NCBI GenBank assembly: GCA_964526835.1
Contig: CAZGMK010000005.1
Span: forward strand, 106,270-170,269
Origin: DAOSXA01 sp964526835
GTDB lineage: Bacteria; Zixibacteria; MSB-5A5; GN15; FEB-12
Direction: 5' to 3'
DNA: 64,000 nt
Shown: in pieces, positions 31,431-40,266 of the stretch
How positions within the stretch are numbered: position 1 is the stretch's first letter
Layout of the letters: each line of letters begins with the position of its first letter
The notes under the pieces: generated by a model
What the model was told of the DNA's origin: nothing
Database searches by the model: none
What the model saw: the letters and a program-made list of their open reading frames with translations, nothing else
Position numbers and translations under genes: made by a program

Positions 31431-34232
31431 ATGACTTACTCCAGGATAATCACTGCGCTCATGATGCTGATTCTGGCGCTGACGGCAACCGGCTGGGGCG
31501 TTGCTCCGCACCCCGACCTGGCGGCCCAGTGGAAGGCCGAAGGAGTCTACGATCAGAAGACCGCCTCGTGGCGGGCTTTCCTTGCCGCCGGTGGCTGCTC
31601 TCCGGTAGAATACACCCCCCTTAATGAATCGAGGCGTGCACAGAAGCTCAGCCTGTCCTACGATGCCGTGGATACAGCGCATGTGATCGTTATCCTCGTC
31701 GACTTTGACGATAACCCATCCTCCGGAGGATATGTCGACGCCCAGCCCTATCAGTTCGACTCCCTCCTGTTCTCCCATCCCGAAACCCATCCGCCGGGCA
31801 TGCTGAACCCAACCGGCTCCATGACCGAATTCTACATGGAGAATTCCTACGGCACGTTCTTCATCAAGGGCGATATCTACGGCTGGTACCGCATGCCGAA
31901 GACCTATGAACATTATCGATTTCTCGGAGACATTGATGGACATGGCCTGGGCCAGGGCAGCCGAGACCTGGTTTATGATGCTGCCATGGCAGCCGAAGCC
32001 GACGGCGCCGACTTCTCCAAATACGACTCCGACGGTGACGGCTGGTGCGACGGCCTCATCATTGTCCATGCCGGCGCCGGAGCCGAAACCGGGGCGGACG
32101 GTATCTGGTCTCATAAGGGCAGTATCAGTACCCTGTCACTCGATGGCGTGAAGATCAGGGACTACACCATGAACCCCGAGGAGTACGGCATTTCGGGACT
32201 TCATCCTATCGGTGTCTTTTGCCACGAATACGGACACTTCCTGGGCCTTCCCGACTATTACGATATCGACTATGAACCCGAGAGCTCCGACGGCATCGGT
32301 CGCTGGTCGCTCATGGCCACCGGCAACTACAATGGTAACTCGCGAAAACCTGCGCACTTGGATGCCTGGTGCAAGCACAACGTCGCCGGCGTAGGTTTTC
32401 TTGATGTGATTGATGTTGAGTCGAACCTTCACCAGGCCGAGATACCGTGTTCAGAATACTCTCCGGTCGTCTACAGGCTCAGCAATCAGGCGGCTGCACC
32501 CGGAGAATACTGGTTGGTCGAGAATCGTCAGAAGATCGGCTTCGATGCCGGCCTTCCGGGCCATGGATTGCTGATCTATCACTATGACGCCAATGCTCCT
32601 GCTCAGAATACGAACTACTTGTGGTATCGCCTGGCCGTTGAGCAGGCTGACGGCAACAACGATCTGGCCCTGACCGAGAATAACGTCGGTGACGTCGGCG
32701 ACCCTTTTCCGGGCTTCACTGATGCCCGGGAATGGCACGATTTGACCATCCCCAGTTCACGGGCCAACGAATATGGTCTCAACTCGGGCGCGGTTACCCG
32801 TGTCGGCGTCTGGAGTATCTCAGACAGCGATTCGATTATGTATGCCGACCTTGACGTGAGTTACTCTCGTCCCTGGATCGAACCTTATGGATCGAACCCA
32901 GTGGTGCTTGACGACACTGAGGGCGGAGACGGCGATGGCCATGCGGAAGCCGGTGAAACGATTGCGATCTCGGTGACCGTCAGAAACCTCATGCGCCCGG
33001 CATTCAATGCCAGGTTATATGCCACCAGCAACAATGCCGACATCACGTTCATGAACGACGTCTCAACAGTCGGCTATCTCGGCAGCAGCCCTGCTGAGAC
33101 CGGTGAGCCGATTGAATTCACGGTCGACCCCGAAGTGTCGCCACGGATCGATACTATCTGGCTCGAAGTTGTCGCGGACTCGATCATGTCCATTGAAGGC
33201 ACCGATGAGTTCTCCGCCGTCTTCCCGTTTGAGATTGCCCTTGGCGGCCCTCAGGTGCTGGTGGTCGACGACGACGGAGGGGACAATTACGATGAGACAA
33301 TTTCGGGCTGGCTATATGAACTCGGCACGCCGCACGATGTCTGGCACACCGATGTCCAGGGAGAACCGACCGGGGTGGATCTGGGCGATTATCCGATGGT
33401 GTTCTGGCACACGGGCAAGGCCGGAAGAGGGGTCATTACGAGCGGCGACATGAATGCCATGCGCGACTATCTGGACAGCGGCGGCAACCTATTCCTGACC
33501 TCAGCGGATGCTGTCAGGGATATCGAGGAGCTCGACCCCACGTTCCTGCCTGACTATTTCGGGGCCGAACCCCAGGATAGTGTCTATGGTGCTCGGTTCA
33601 TTCCTGCGGAGCAATCACCGTTCAATGATTCCGTGGCCTACCAGTGGGGGGGCTCCGGAGCTCCTGTTACGTTCCAGGCTAATCTGGTTCCGGTGGGCCA
33701 GGGGGTGCCTATATTTTTGACGGCCCGTAATGTCACCTATCCCCCGCTGGATACGGTGGGGGTGGCGAACGACGTATCTCCTTCGCACAGAACGGTGCTC
33801 CTTTCATTCGCTGTCGAGTGGATCAGCGAAAGCACTAACTATGGCCCCGGTACCCGGCTGCTGAGCCTCGTGATGCAGTTCTTCGGAGCCGTCTCGCAAC
33901 TGCCTACCGATGTGGACAGCGAGCCATACGCCGCATTGCCGGGGTCCTTCAGCCTGGCGCAGAATTACCCTAATCCCTTCAACCCAACGACGACCATCAG
34001 CTACACTTTGCGTCCCACCAGCGGACACCCGCCGGTGACCAGCCTGTCGATCTATAACGCGCTTGGGCAGCGGGTGACGACCCTGGTCAACGAGTCGCAG
34101 TTGCCGGGGACGTATACCGTTGAGTGGGACGGGACCTCAGATAACGGCAAGGCGGTGTCCACCGGAGTGTATTTCTATCGGCTCAAGCGCGGCGGGGATG
34201 CCGAGACACGCAAAATGGTCCTGATGAAATAG
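31431..34232 (+). CDS. Secreted M6-family (immune inhibitor A-like) metalloprotease with FlgD-like sorting domain
   Basis: A 933-residue exported zinc protease. The signal peptide covers residues about 5-23 (IITALMMLILALTATGWG). The catalytic site HEYGHFLGLPD (HExxHxxGxxD, about residue 264) and preceding DSDGDGWCDGLIIVHAG segment are typical of M6 peptidases. Later beta domains include a Rossmann-like QVLVVDDDGGDNYDE stretch, and the C-terminus is a FlgD-like sorting domain starting LAQNYPNPFNPTTTI with a final RKMVLMK. ATG 31431 begins the signal peptide; the open frame further upstream is rejected. It lies 78 bases after the subtilase gene. Confidence 0.9.
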   Translation: MTYSRIITALMMLILALTATGWGVAPHPDLAAQWKAEGVYDQKTASWRAFLAAGGCSPVEYTPLNESRRAQKLSLSYDAVDTAHVIVILVDFDDNPSSGGYVDAQPYQFDSLLFSHPETHPPGMLNPTGSMTEFYMENSYGTFFIKGDIYGWYRMPKTYEHYRFLGDIDGHGLGQGSRDLVYDAAMAAEADGADFSKYDSDGDGWCDGLIIVHAGAGAETGADGIWSHKGSISTLSLDGVKIRDYTMNPEEYGISGLHPIGVFCHEYGHFLGLPDYYDIDYEPESSDGIGRWSLMATGNYNGNSRKPAHLDAWCKHNVAGVGFLDVIDVESNLHQAEIPCSEYSPVVYRLSNQAAAPGEYWLVENRQKIGFDAGLPGHGLLIYHYDANAPAQNTNYLWYRLAVEQADGNNDLALTENNVGDVGDPFPGFTDAREWHDLTIPSSRANEYGLNSGAVTRVGVWSISDSDSIMYADLDVSYSRPWIEPYGSNPVVLDDTEGGDGDGHAEAGETIAISVTVRNLMRPAFNARLYATSNNADITFMNDVSTVGYLGSSPAETGEPIEFTVDPEVSPRIDTIWLEVVADSIMSIEGTDEFSAVFPFEIALGGPQVLVVDDDGGDNYDETISGWLYELGTPHDVWHTDVQGEPTGVDLGDYPMVFWHTGKAGRGVITSGDMNAMRDYLDSGGNLFLTSADAVRDIEELDPTFLPDYFGAEPQDSVYGARFIPAEQSPFNDSVAYQWGGSGAPVTFQANLVPVGQGVPIFLTARNVTYPPLDTVGVANDVSPSHRTVLLSFAVEWISESTNYGPGTRLLSLVMQFFGAVSQLPTDVDSEPYAALPGSFSLAQNYPNPFNPTTTISYTLRPTSGHPPVTSLSIYNALGQRVTTLVNESQLPGTYTVEWDGTSDNGKAVSTGVYFYRLKRGGDAETRKMVLMK

Positions 34233-34506
34233 CCCCGGCCGACCGACCCATAACGAGGAACTTGTTGATACCCATTGATGCCGCGGAGGCAGCGAACCCC
34301 GCGGCTGTGCAAGAGACGCCGTTTTGCCGCGTGGAGGCCGGCCCTGCATCGCCCAACCAGACGCAAAGGAGCTGGTTAACCCTCGGCTGAATACTCATTC
34401 AACACTCTCCGGGCGCCGAGTTGTTCTCTTTTTGATCGGCGTAGTTTGTTGTATAACAATTAGTTAGGGGGAGTCGCCATATCTTGTGACGAAACTCACA
34501 AATCAC
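34233..34506 (+). other. Intergenic region between the M6 protease gene and the fur promoter
   Basis: No gene seen. A hairpin GCCGCGG (34280-34286) with CCGCGGC (34299-34305) may terminate the protease transcript. A short inverted repeat TTGTT-GTAT-AACAA lies near 34447-34460 in an AT-rich stretch. Confidence 0.4.
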
Positions 34507-34534
34507 TTGACTCCCACCCGTGTATAACTATAAT
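34507..34534 (+). promoter_or_regulatory. Promoter of the fur-feo operon
   Basis: TTGACT (34507-34512), a 16-bp spacer and a perfect TATAAT (34529-34534). The predicted start near 34541 falls inside the palindrome described next. Confidence 0.75.
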
Positions 34535-34556
34535 GAAATTGAATGTCGATTTCATT
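34532..34556 (+). promoter_or_regulatory. Fur-type palindromic operator
   Basis: A 25-bp inverted repeat: AATGAAAT (34532-34539) is mirrored by ATTTCATT (34549-34556), with the flanking TGA/TCG extending symmetry around a centre at 34544. It overlaps the -10 box and the predicted start of the gene for a Fur-family regulator, the classic layout for autorepression by iron. Confidence 0.65.
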
Positions 34557-34632
34557 TAACCTAAGGACGTGTTTGTCCTGATTTAGATACCCTCCGGCGC
34601 CGAGAACGGCTCGGCCGATCAATGGGAACGAT

Positions 34633-35139
34633 ATGGAACTGGAGCCTTACAAGCAGCTATTCCGAAGGCGCGGTTACAAGATGACGCCGCAACGCGAGCT
34701 TGTCATAAGCTCGTTCTTCGAATTGGGAAAACATGTCTCCGTCGACGAGCTGTATCAGAAGGTGCGGGGCAGGGATGCCAATGTCGGCTACAGCACGGTG
34801 TGGCGTAACCTGAAGCTCATCTGCCAGGTCGGCCTTGCCGAGGAAGTCAACATTGGCGATGGTGTCACCCGCTACGACCGGGTTACTGATGCTCCTCACG
34901 GCCACTTCTACTGCAGCGTCTGCAAGGAGTTTGTGGAGGTCGATATCAACGACATAATCTCGGCGCTCGAGACTCGAGCCCGTCGCATGGGCTTCCATCC
35001 TGATGGCTTCAAGATCGAGGTCCAGGGCCTTTGCCGTGATTGTTCTGAACGGGCCGGCTCGGGGCGCGGGCACGCTGATATCAGCAAGCGCCGCCAGGCC
35101 CGGCCGCGACGTCGTGTCAAATCGGAGGAAGCCTCATGA
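34633..35139 (+). CDS. fur: Fur-family metal-responsive transcription regulator
   Basis: A 168-residue DNA-binding repressor. The N-terminal winged helix contains RGYKMTPQRELVISSFF and YSTVWRNLKLI; the dimerisation domain has the HGHFYC metal-site segment and two CxxC pairs (CSVC and CRDC) for structural zinc. The basic C-terminal tail is not typical of Fur and may be disordered. Position directly upstream of feoA and feoB, with a palindromic operator at its own promoter, supports iron (Fur) rather than zinc or peroxide sensing. The stop overlaps feoA (ATGA). Confidence 0.9.
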   Translation: MELEPYKQLFRRRGYKMTPQRELVISSFFELGKHVSVDELYQKVRGRDANVGYSTVWRNLKLICQVGLAEEVNIGDGVTRYDRVTDAPHGHFYCSVCKEFVEVDINDIISALETRARRMGFHPDGFKIEVQGLCRDCSERAGSGRGHADISKRRQARPRRRVKSEEAS

Positions 35140-35366
35140 CCTCACTCGACCGTATGCTGCCCGGGCAAAAGGGGCGTGTTGTGGGTCTGATTGGTGACTC
35201 TCCGGTGGCCCGGCGTCTGATGGAGCTGGGACTTTACCCCGGCCGATCGATCGTGTTTCTACGCGATGCCCCTCTGCATGATCCGCTGGAGATTCGCATC
35301 GGCGGCAGTTGCCTGTCGCTTCGCCGAGCCGAGGCCTCGCTGGTGGCTGTGGAGGTGGAGGACTGA
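35136..35366 (+). CDS. feoA: Ferrous iron transport protein A
   Basis: A 76-residue SH3-like cytosolic protein that supports FeoB. The family pattern is clear: LPGQKGRVVGL, then RRLMELGLYPGRSI and the closing strand LEIRIGGSCLSLRRAEA. It overlaps fur by four bases and lies 17 bases before feoB, so it is part of the same iron-regulated transcript. Confidence 0.92.
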   Translation: MTSLDRMLPGQKGRVVGLIGDSPVARRLMELGLYPGRSIVFLRDAPLHDPLEIRIGGSCLSLRRAEASLVAVEVED

Positions 35367-35383
35367 GGGTTCGACGGGCTTCT

Positions 35384-37825
35384 ATGAAACGCGATCTCCG
35401 GTCCGATGAGTCTGTCGGCAGCCCTGTAGTCGCGATCTGCGGCAATCCCAACAGCGGCAAGACCACTATCTTCAATGCTATGACCGGCCTGAGCCAGAAG
35501 GTCGGGAACTACCCTGGAGTGACAGTCGAGAAGGTCTCCGGGTTCTTCCACCACCCCGATCATCCCGACCAGCGGTTCCAGCTGATCGATATTCCGGGGA
35601 CTTACTCTCTCTCTGCTTTTTCGCCCGATGAGTACATCGCCGCGTCGGCGTTGTATGGGGGGATCGATTGCGAGGATCGCCCCAATGCCCTTATCTGCGT
35701 TGTTGATGCCACCAACCTGGAGCGCGGCCTGTACCTGCTTCTTCAGGTGATGCAGGTCGGCTTGCCGATAGTGGTGGCCCTGAATATGTCCGATGTCGCC
35801 AGCAGGCGCGGCATCCGCATCGACACCGACAAGCTCAGCAAACTGCTGGGCGGTACCCCGGTAGTCCGGGTGGTCGGCAACCGGGCGCGCGGCATCGATG
35901 AACTGAAGCGGGCGGTCACCGATATGACCGTCAGGCCTGTCGTCCCGCCGCCGATTCCCCTGGACGACCGTACCGAGAGGTTGGTCGAGACCCTCAGGAA
36001 CCTCGATGATGGACGTCCGCGCACCCGGGCCGAGTACCTCAGAATTATCTTCGATGTCGATGGCCAGGCCGAGAGGAGATTTCTGCAGGAGCTGGGGGAG
36101 TCGTCGAATACATCCGAAGAGGCCAGAAGAGAACTTACTGCCGGACGCGACCACATTCGCAGGATCAGGGGAACCCTGTCCGGGGCGGAAACCATGGCGT
36201 TGACCAGTCGAGCGGCCAGGATCGCCGAGTCGGTCACCAGTATCGCCGGGGCAACGCGAGAGGGCCGCTCAGAGCAGATTGATCGTTTCCTGCTCCACCC
36301 TCTGCTGGGACCGATAGTGCTCGTAGTCATGATGACCCTGGTTTTTCAGTCAATCTTCACTTGGGCCGAGCCTTTCATGAATCTGATCGACTGGGCCTTC
36401 GCCTCACTGGCCGAAATGATCGCCGCTACCATGCCCGACGGACCGCTGCAATCGTTGCTGACGGACGGTGTCATTGGCGGGGTCGGATCGGTGCTGATCT
36501 TCCTGCCGCAGATCGCAATCCTGTTCGTCTTCATTGCCTTCCTGGAAGACACCGGGTACATGGCGCGCGCGGCCTTCCTCGTGGATCGCATGTTTCGCTG
36601 GTGCGGTCTGTCGGGTAAATCGTTCATTCCGATGCTGTCCTCGTTCGCCTGCGCCGTGCCGGGAATCATGGCCACGCGAACGATCGAAGACCGTAAGCTC
36701 CGCTTCATAACCATCATGGTCGCCCCGCTGATGACCTGCTCGGCGCGTCTTCCGGTCTATGCCATCATGATCGCAGCTTTCGTTCCGCACCGCACCTATC
36801 TTGGTCTGTTCAACCTTCAGGGCCTGACCCTCACTGCGCTGTACGTGCTGGGAATCGCCGTCGCGGTGGCGGTGTCGTTTGTTCTGCAGAGGACTCTGTT
36901 CCGGACCGAGCGCGGCACCTTTATTATGGAGATGCCATCGTATAAGCTACCGACCCTCAGGTCGGTCATGGTCCGCGTGTACAACCGAGTCAAGTCCTTC
37001 GTACTTCGCGCCGGAACAGTCATTTTCGCCATTACCGTCATTGTATGGGCGCTCAGCTACTACCCGCACTCGGACGATGTTGTTCAGGAATTCGAGCAAC
37101 TCCAGCAGGATGCCCTGCAGCAGTATAACGGACAGGTGGCCATCCTTCAGGCCACTATTGACGAACAAGTAACAGCACTGCCCGATGAGTATGCGGTCGC
37201 GGCCGGCCGTGTGATTGCGCAGATAGAAAGCACTGGGACAATCGACGAACTGAGTGGCGTACCCGCGATGGAGATGCCGTCTCGGGACCTGCCTGGCCCG
37301 TTGGCTGCGAGTCTGGACCAGTTACGCCAGGTTCGAGCCGACTATCTTGTCCAGCGCCATCAAATCGCCCAGCGCAAATCCGGCGCTCATATACGGCATT
37401 CTTATCTTGGTTACCTGGGGCAGGCGGTCGAGCCGGTCTTTCGTCCGCTCGGGTGGGACTGGCGGATAACCATGGCCGTGCTGTCGTCGTTTCCCGCCAG
37501 AGAAGTCGTGATTGCCACTCTTGGCACCATCTTCAACCTCGGCTCCGAGATCGAGGAGGGCGCTTCTTCTTCCATGGTCAACAAGCTCCGTAGCGCCACC
37601 TGGATCCACGGTCCGAGGGAGGGGCAACCCCTGTTCAGCGTCGCCGTGGCTTTGTCTATCTGCGTCTTTTTCGCCCTGTGCTGCCAGTGCAGCGCCACGC
37701 TCGTTACAATACGCCATGAAACCGGCCGGTGGATATACGCCCTGGGCGTGTTCACTTACATGACTGCGCTGGCTTATATCGGCGCCCTGGTCGTGTTCCA
37801 GTCTATGAAAGCCCTGGGATTCTAA
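35384..37825 (+). CDS. feoB: Ferrous iron transport protein B
   Basis: The GTP-dependent Fe(II) importer of the inner membrane. The N-terminal G domain shows G1 GNPNSGKT (about 20-27), G3 DIPGTYSL and G4 NMSD. Two Gate regions follow with TM helices and the segments GYMARAAFLVDRMF and SFACAVPG. A loop of about 110 residues (about 560-670), helical and rich in Gln and Asp, separates two late TM helices and is longer than in E. coli FeoB. ATG 35384 is chosen, since the G domain begins soon after; the frame is open upstream but overlaps feoA. It has 813 residues. Confidence 0.95.
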   Translation: MKRDLRSDESVGSPVVAICGNPNSGKTTIFNAMTGLSQKVGNYPGVTVEKVSGFFHHPDHPDQRFQLIDIPGTYSLSAFSPDEYIAASALYGGIDCEDRPNALICVVDATNLERGLYLLLQVMQVGLPIVVALNMSDVASRRGIRIDTDKLSKLLGGTPVVRVVGNRARGIDELKRAVTDMTVRPVVPPPIPLDDRTERLVETLRNLDDGRPRTRAEYLRIIFDVDGQAERRFLQELGESSNTSEEARRELTAGRDHIRRIRGTLSGAETMALTSRAARIAESVTSIAGATREGRSEQIDRFLLHPLLGPIVLVVMMTLVFQSIFTWAEPFMNLIDWAFASLAEMIAATMPDGPLQSLLTDGVIGGVGSVLIFLPQIAILFVFIAFLEDTGYMARAAFLVDRMFRWCGLSGKSFIPMLSSFACAVPGIMATRTIEDRKLRFITIMVAPLMTCSARLPVYAIMIAAFVPHRTYLGLFNLQGLTLTALYVLGIAVAVAVSFVLQRTLFRTERGTFIMEMPSYKLPTLRSVMVRVYNRVKSFVLRAGTVIFAITVIVWALSYYPHSDDVVQEFEQLQQDALQQYNGQVAILQATIDEQVTALPDEYAVAAGRVIAQIESTGTIDELSGVPAMEMPSRDLPGPLAASLDQLRQVRADYLVQRHQIAQRKSGAHIRHSYLGYLGQAVEPVFRPLGWDWRITMAVLSSFPAREVVIATLGTIFNLGSEIEEGASSSMVNKLRSATWIHGPREGQPLFSVAVALSICVFFALCCQCSATLVTIRHETGRWIYALGVFTYMTALAYIGALVVFQSMKALGF

Positions 37826-38052
37826 TGGATAGTCTATGGCAACATATCGTTATTGCGGTGATGGTCCTCGTGGCGGCGGCCTATCTGGCCCTAAGATGGT
37901 ATCAGATCAGGCGTGATCGGGAGCGAAACCCGTGCGGATCGTGCAAGTGCCAGCTCAAGCAGATGCACGACCTGACTGCTCGAACCGGCGCTGACTCACC
38001 AATACGGCGGGGGGACAGCGATTCTGAGAAGGGTTCGGACACGTCTTCATGA
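37825..38052 (+). CDS. FeoB-associated Cys-rich membrane protein
   Basis: A 75-residue protein with one N-terminal transmembrane helix (residues about 8-24, IVIAVMVLVAAAYLAL), a basic stretch and the motif CGSCKC. Small proteins of this type often follow feoB and are thought to aid or regulate it in place of FeoC. ATG 37825 shares one base with the feoB stop. The polar tail after residue 50 has no recognisable fold. Confidence 0.75.
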   Translation: MDSLWQHIVIAVMVLVAAAYLALRWYQIRRDRERNPCGSCKCQLKQMHDLTARTGADSPIRRGDSDSEKGSDTSS

Positions 38053-38852
38053 CACTAGCCGGCGGCATAATGCTGGGCCAGTATCGGTCCCTGGACTCCC
38101 TGTTGCATCGGCTGGACGCCCGCAGCAAGATGATTCCGGTTACTCTCGTGCTGATCCTGTCTCTGTTCACCGGTTCACCGTGGTTCTACATTGTCCTGAT
38201 GGGTGGACTTCTGGCCGCCCTGCTTTCATCGGGTGTTGGCGTGGCGGCAGTGGCCCGGGGCCTCAAGCCGATCATGATTCTGGTCGCTGTCACTGTCCTG
38301 TATCACATTGTATTCGCCCAGCGCGGGGGAGAGGTGTATCTCAGGATATGGAGTTGGGAACTCACCGAGTCGGCCGTCAACCGGGCTGCTTTCTTCTCCT
38401 TGCGTCTGCTGCTGTTCACCTCGATCGCCTTCCTGGTCACCCTGACCAGCTCCCCCTCCGAGCTGGCTGAGGGTATCACTCGCCTCCTCAGCCCATTATC
38501 ATATCTCCGGGTGCCGGTTGCCGAGATCGGGATGATCGTCTTTATCGCCATCCGCTTCATCCCGGTTCTTTACGAGGAGTTCCGCGCCATCCGCAACGCC
38601 CAGATCATTCGCGGCATGGGCTTCAGTGGGTCATTGATCAAGAGGGCTCGCAAGACCACCGCGATAATCATCCCGGTCTTCATGGCTGCGGTTCAGCGAG
38701 CGGACGAATTGGCCCTGGCCATGGAAGCCCGCGGTTACGACGGCCGCACCAGCCGAACCATATACAGCCGCAGCCGCTTCGGCGCGGCCGAGTGGTCGTT
38801 CATGACCGGCGTGTCGATCGCAGTCGGACTGCTCTGGTGGGCCACGCGATGA
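38049..38852 (+). CDS. ecfT: Energy-coupling factor transporter T component
   Basis: The transmembrane coupling subunit of an ECF vitamin or metal transporter. The 267 residues hold about five helices, and the cytoplasmic coupling helices carry the Ala-Arg-Gly-type motifs (IIRGMGFSG and AMEARGYDG). The usual EcfA ATPases and an S component are not adjacent. It overlaps the Cys-rich FeoB-associated gene by four bases and truA by four bases. Cobalt or nickel transporters of the CbiQ type are the nearest alternative. Confidence 0.8.
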   Translation: MTLAGGIMLGQYRSLDSLLHRLDARSKMIPVTLVLILSLFTGSPWFYIVLMGGLLAALLSSGVGVAAVARGLKPIMILVAVTVLYHIVFAQRGGEVYLRIWSWELTESAVNRAAFFSLRLLLFTSIAFLVTLTSSPSELAEGITRLLSPLSYLRVPVAEIGMIVFIAIRFIPVLYEEFRAIRNAQIIRGMGFSGSLIKRARKTTAIIIPVFMAAVQRADELALAMEARGYDGRTSRTIYSRSRFGAAEWSFMTGVSIAVGLLWWATR

Positions 38853-39613
38853 CCGATCGGAATATCAAGCTGATCATCGAGTACTGCGGCACTCCGTTCT
38901 CCGGCTGGCAGATGCAGGCCAACGCCACCACCATCCAGGGCGAGATCACTCAGGCTATTCAGCAGGTCACCGGCCAGACGGTGAAACTGTTAGCCGCCGG
39001 CCGGACCGACGCCGGGGTGCATGCTCTGGGACAGGCGGCCAATTTCCACATCGACCACGATCTGCCCGCCGAGCGGTTCTGCCCGGCTCTCAATTACCAT
39101 CTCGATAACGACATCCTGATCCGCAGTTCGGCGGAGGCGCCGCCCGAATTCCATGCCCGTTTTGATGCTCTCTCCAAGCGTTATCGCTATCTCGTGAGCG
39201 CCGATCCCTCGGCCCTCTGGCGCGATCGCCGGTGGTACCATCCCCGATCGCTGGATTATGAATCCCTTCAGCGGGCCGCCGAGATCATCGTGGGCGAGCA
39301 TGACTTCGCCCCGTTCTGCGTGGCTTCCAGCCTCAAGCAGAACAACGTCTGTCGGATCGAATACTCGCGCTGGTTTCGATGGGGGCCGCTGCTGATCTAC
39401 GAGATTCGGGGCAATCGGTTTCTGCACAATATGGTTCGAAGCCTGGTCGGGGCCATGGTCAACCTGGCCACCATTAGTCCCGACGAGAACAGCCTCAACT
39501 TGACACTCACCGACTTTGAGGATATTATACGCTCCACTGATAGGAAGCGAGTTGTGTTCACGGCTCCGCCACACGGTCTTTACCTGGTGTCGGTCCGATA
39601 CGATAAAGGATAG
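38849..39613 (+). CDS. truA: tRNA pseudouridine(38-40) synthase
   Basis: Modifies uridines 38-40 in the anticodon arm of tRNAs. The catalytic motif AAGRTDAGVHALGQ contains the nucleophilic Asp (about residue 53); YRYLVS and NRFLHNMVRSLVGAM are further family segments. It has 254 residues. ATG 38849 overlaps the ecfT stop (ATGA). Confidence 0.95.
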   Translation: MTDRNIKLIIEYCGTPFSGWQMQANATTIQGEITQAIQQVTGQTVKLLAAGRTDAGVHALGQAANFHIDHDLPAERFCPALNYHLDNDILIRSSAEAPPEFHARFDALSKRYRYLVSADPSALWRDRRWYHPRSLDYESLQRAAEIIVGEHDFAPFCVASSLKQNNVCRIEYSRWFRWGPLLIYEIRGNRFLHNMVRSLVGAMVNLATISPDENSLNLTLTDFEDIIRSTDRKRVVFTAPPHGLYLVSVRYDKG

Positions 39614-39618
39614 GCTCC

Positions 39619-40266
39619 ATGAAGATTTTCATCGATACTGCGAATCTGGAAGAGATCAAATCGGCCGCCGCCATGGGGGTGCTGGATGGTGTCACCACCA
39701 ACCCGTCCCTGGCGGCCAGAGAGAACCGCCCCTACCGCGAACTGCTGGTTGATATCTGCAAAGTTGTCCCCGGGCCGGTCTCAGCGGAGGTGTTCGCAAC
39801 CGAACATGACGCCATGATCGCCGAGGCCTCCGAGCTGGCTGCGATTGCCGATAATATCGTCATCAAGATCCCGACCATCCTTGAGGGCCTAAGAGCAATC
39901 AAGACCCTGACCGAGAAAGGAATCAAGACCAACGCCACCCTGGTCTTTTCGCCGTCCCAGGCACTCCTGGTGGCCAAGGCCGGAGCCACCTATGTTTCGC
40001 CATTCATAGGACGGCTAGACGACATCTCGTCGGACGGCATGGATCTGATCAGCCGCATCATCGCCATCTACCAGAACTACGGATTCGACACCGAGGTCCT
40101 GGTGGCCTCGGCTCGCCACCCGATGCATCTGGTTGAATCGGCCATGATGGGCGCCGATGTCATCACCCTGCCCTACAATGTCATCAACAAACTCATGAAT
40201 CATCCTCTGACCGACGTCGGACTCGAGAAGTTCCTGGCCGATGCCAAGAAGGTGCCGAAGGGCTGA
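39619..40266 (+). CDS. fsa: Transaldolase-like fructose-6-phosphate aldolase (TalC/Fsa family)
   Basis: A short transaldolase of 215 residues. It starts MKIFIDTANLEEI, has DGVTTNPSL and the Schiff-base lysine in NIVIKIP (about residue 85), and KTNATLVFSPSQA. Members act as fructose-6-phosphate aldolases or as true transaldolases of the pentose phosphate pathway; the sequence alone does not decide. AAAGGA precedes ATG 39619 at normal spacing. The stop shares one base with purB. Confidence 0.9.
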   Translation: MKIFIDTANLEEIKSAAAMGVLDGVTTNPSLAARENRPYRELLVDICKVVPGPVSAEVFATEHDAMIAEASELAAIADNIVIKIPTILEGLRAIKTLTEKGIKTNATLVFSPSQALLVAKAGATYVSPFIGRLDDISSDGMDLISRIIAIYQNYGFDTEVLVASARHPMHLVESAMMGADVITLPYNVINKLMNHPLTDVGLEKFLADAKKVPKG

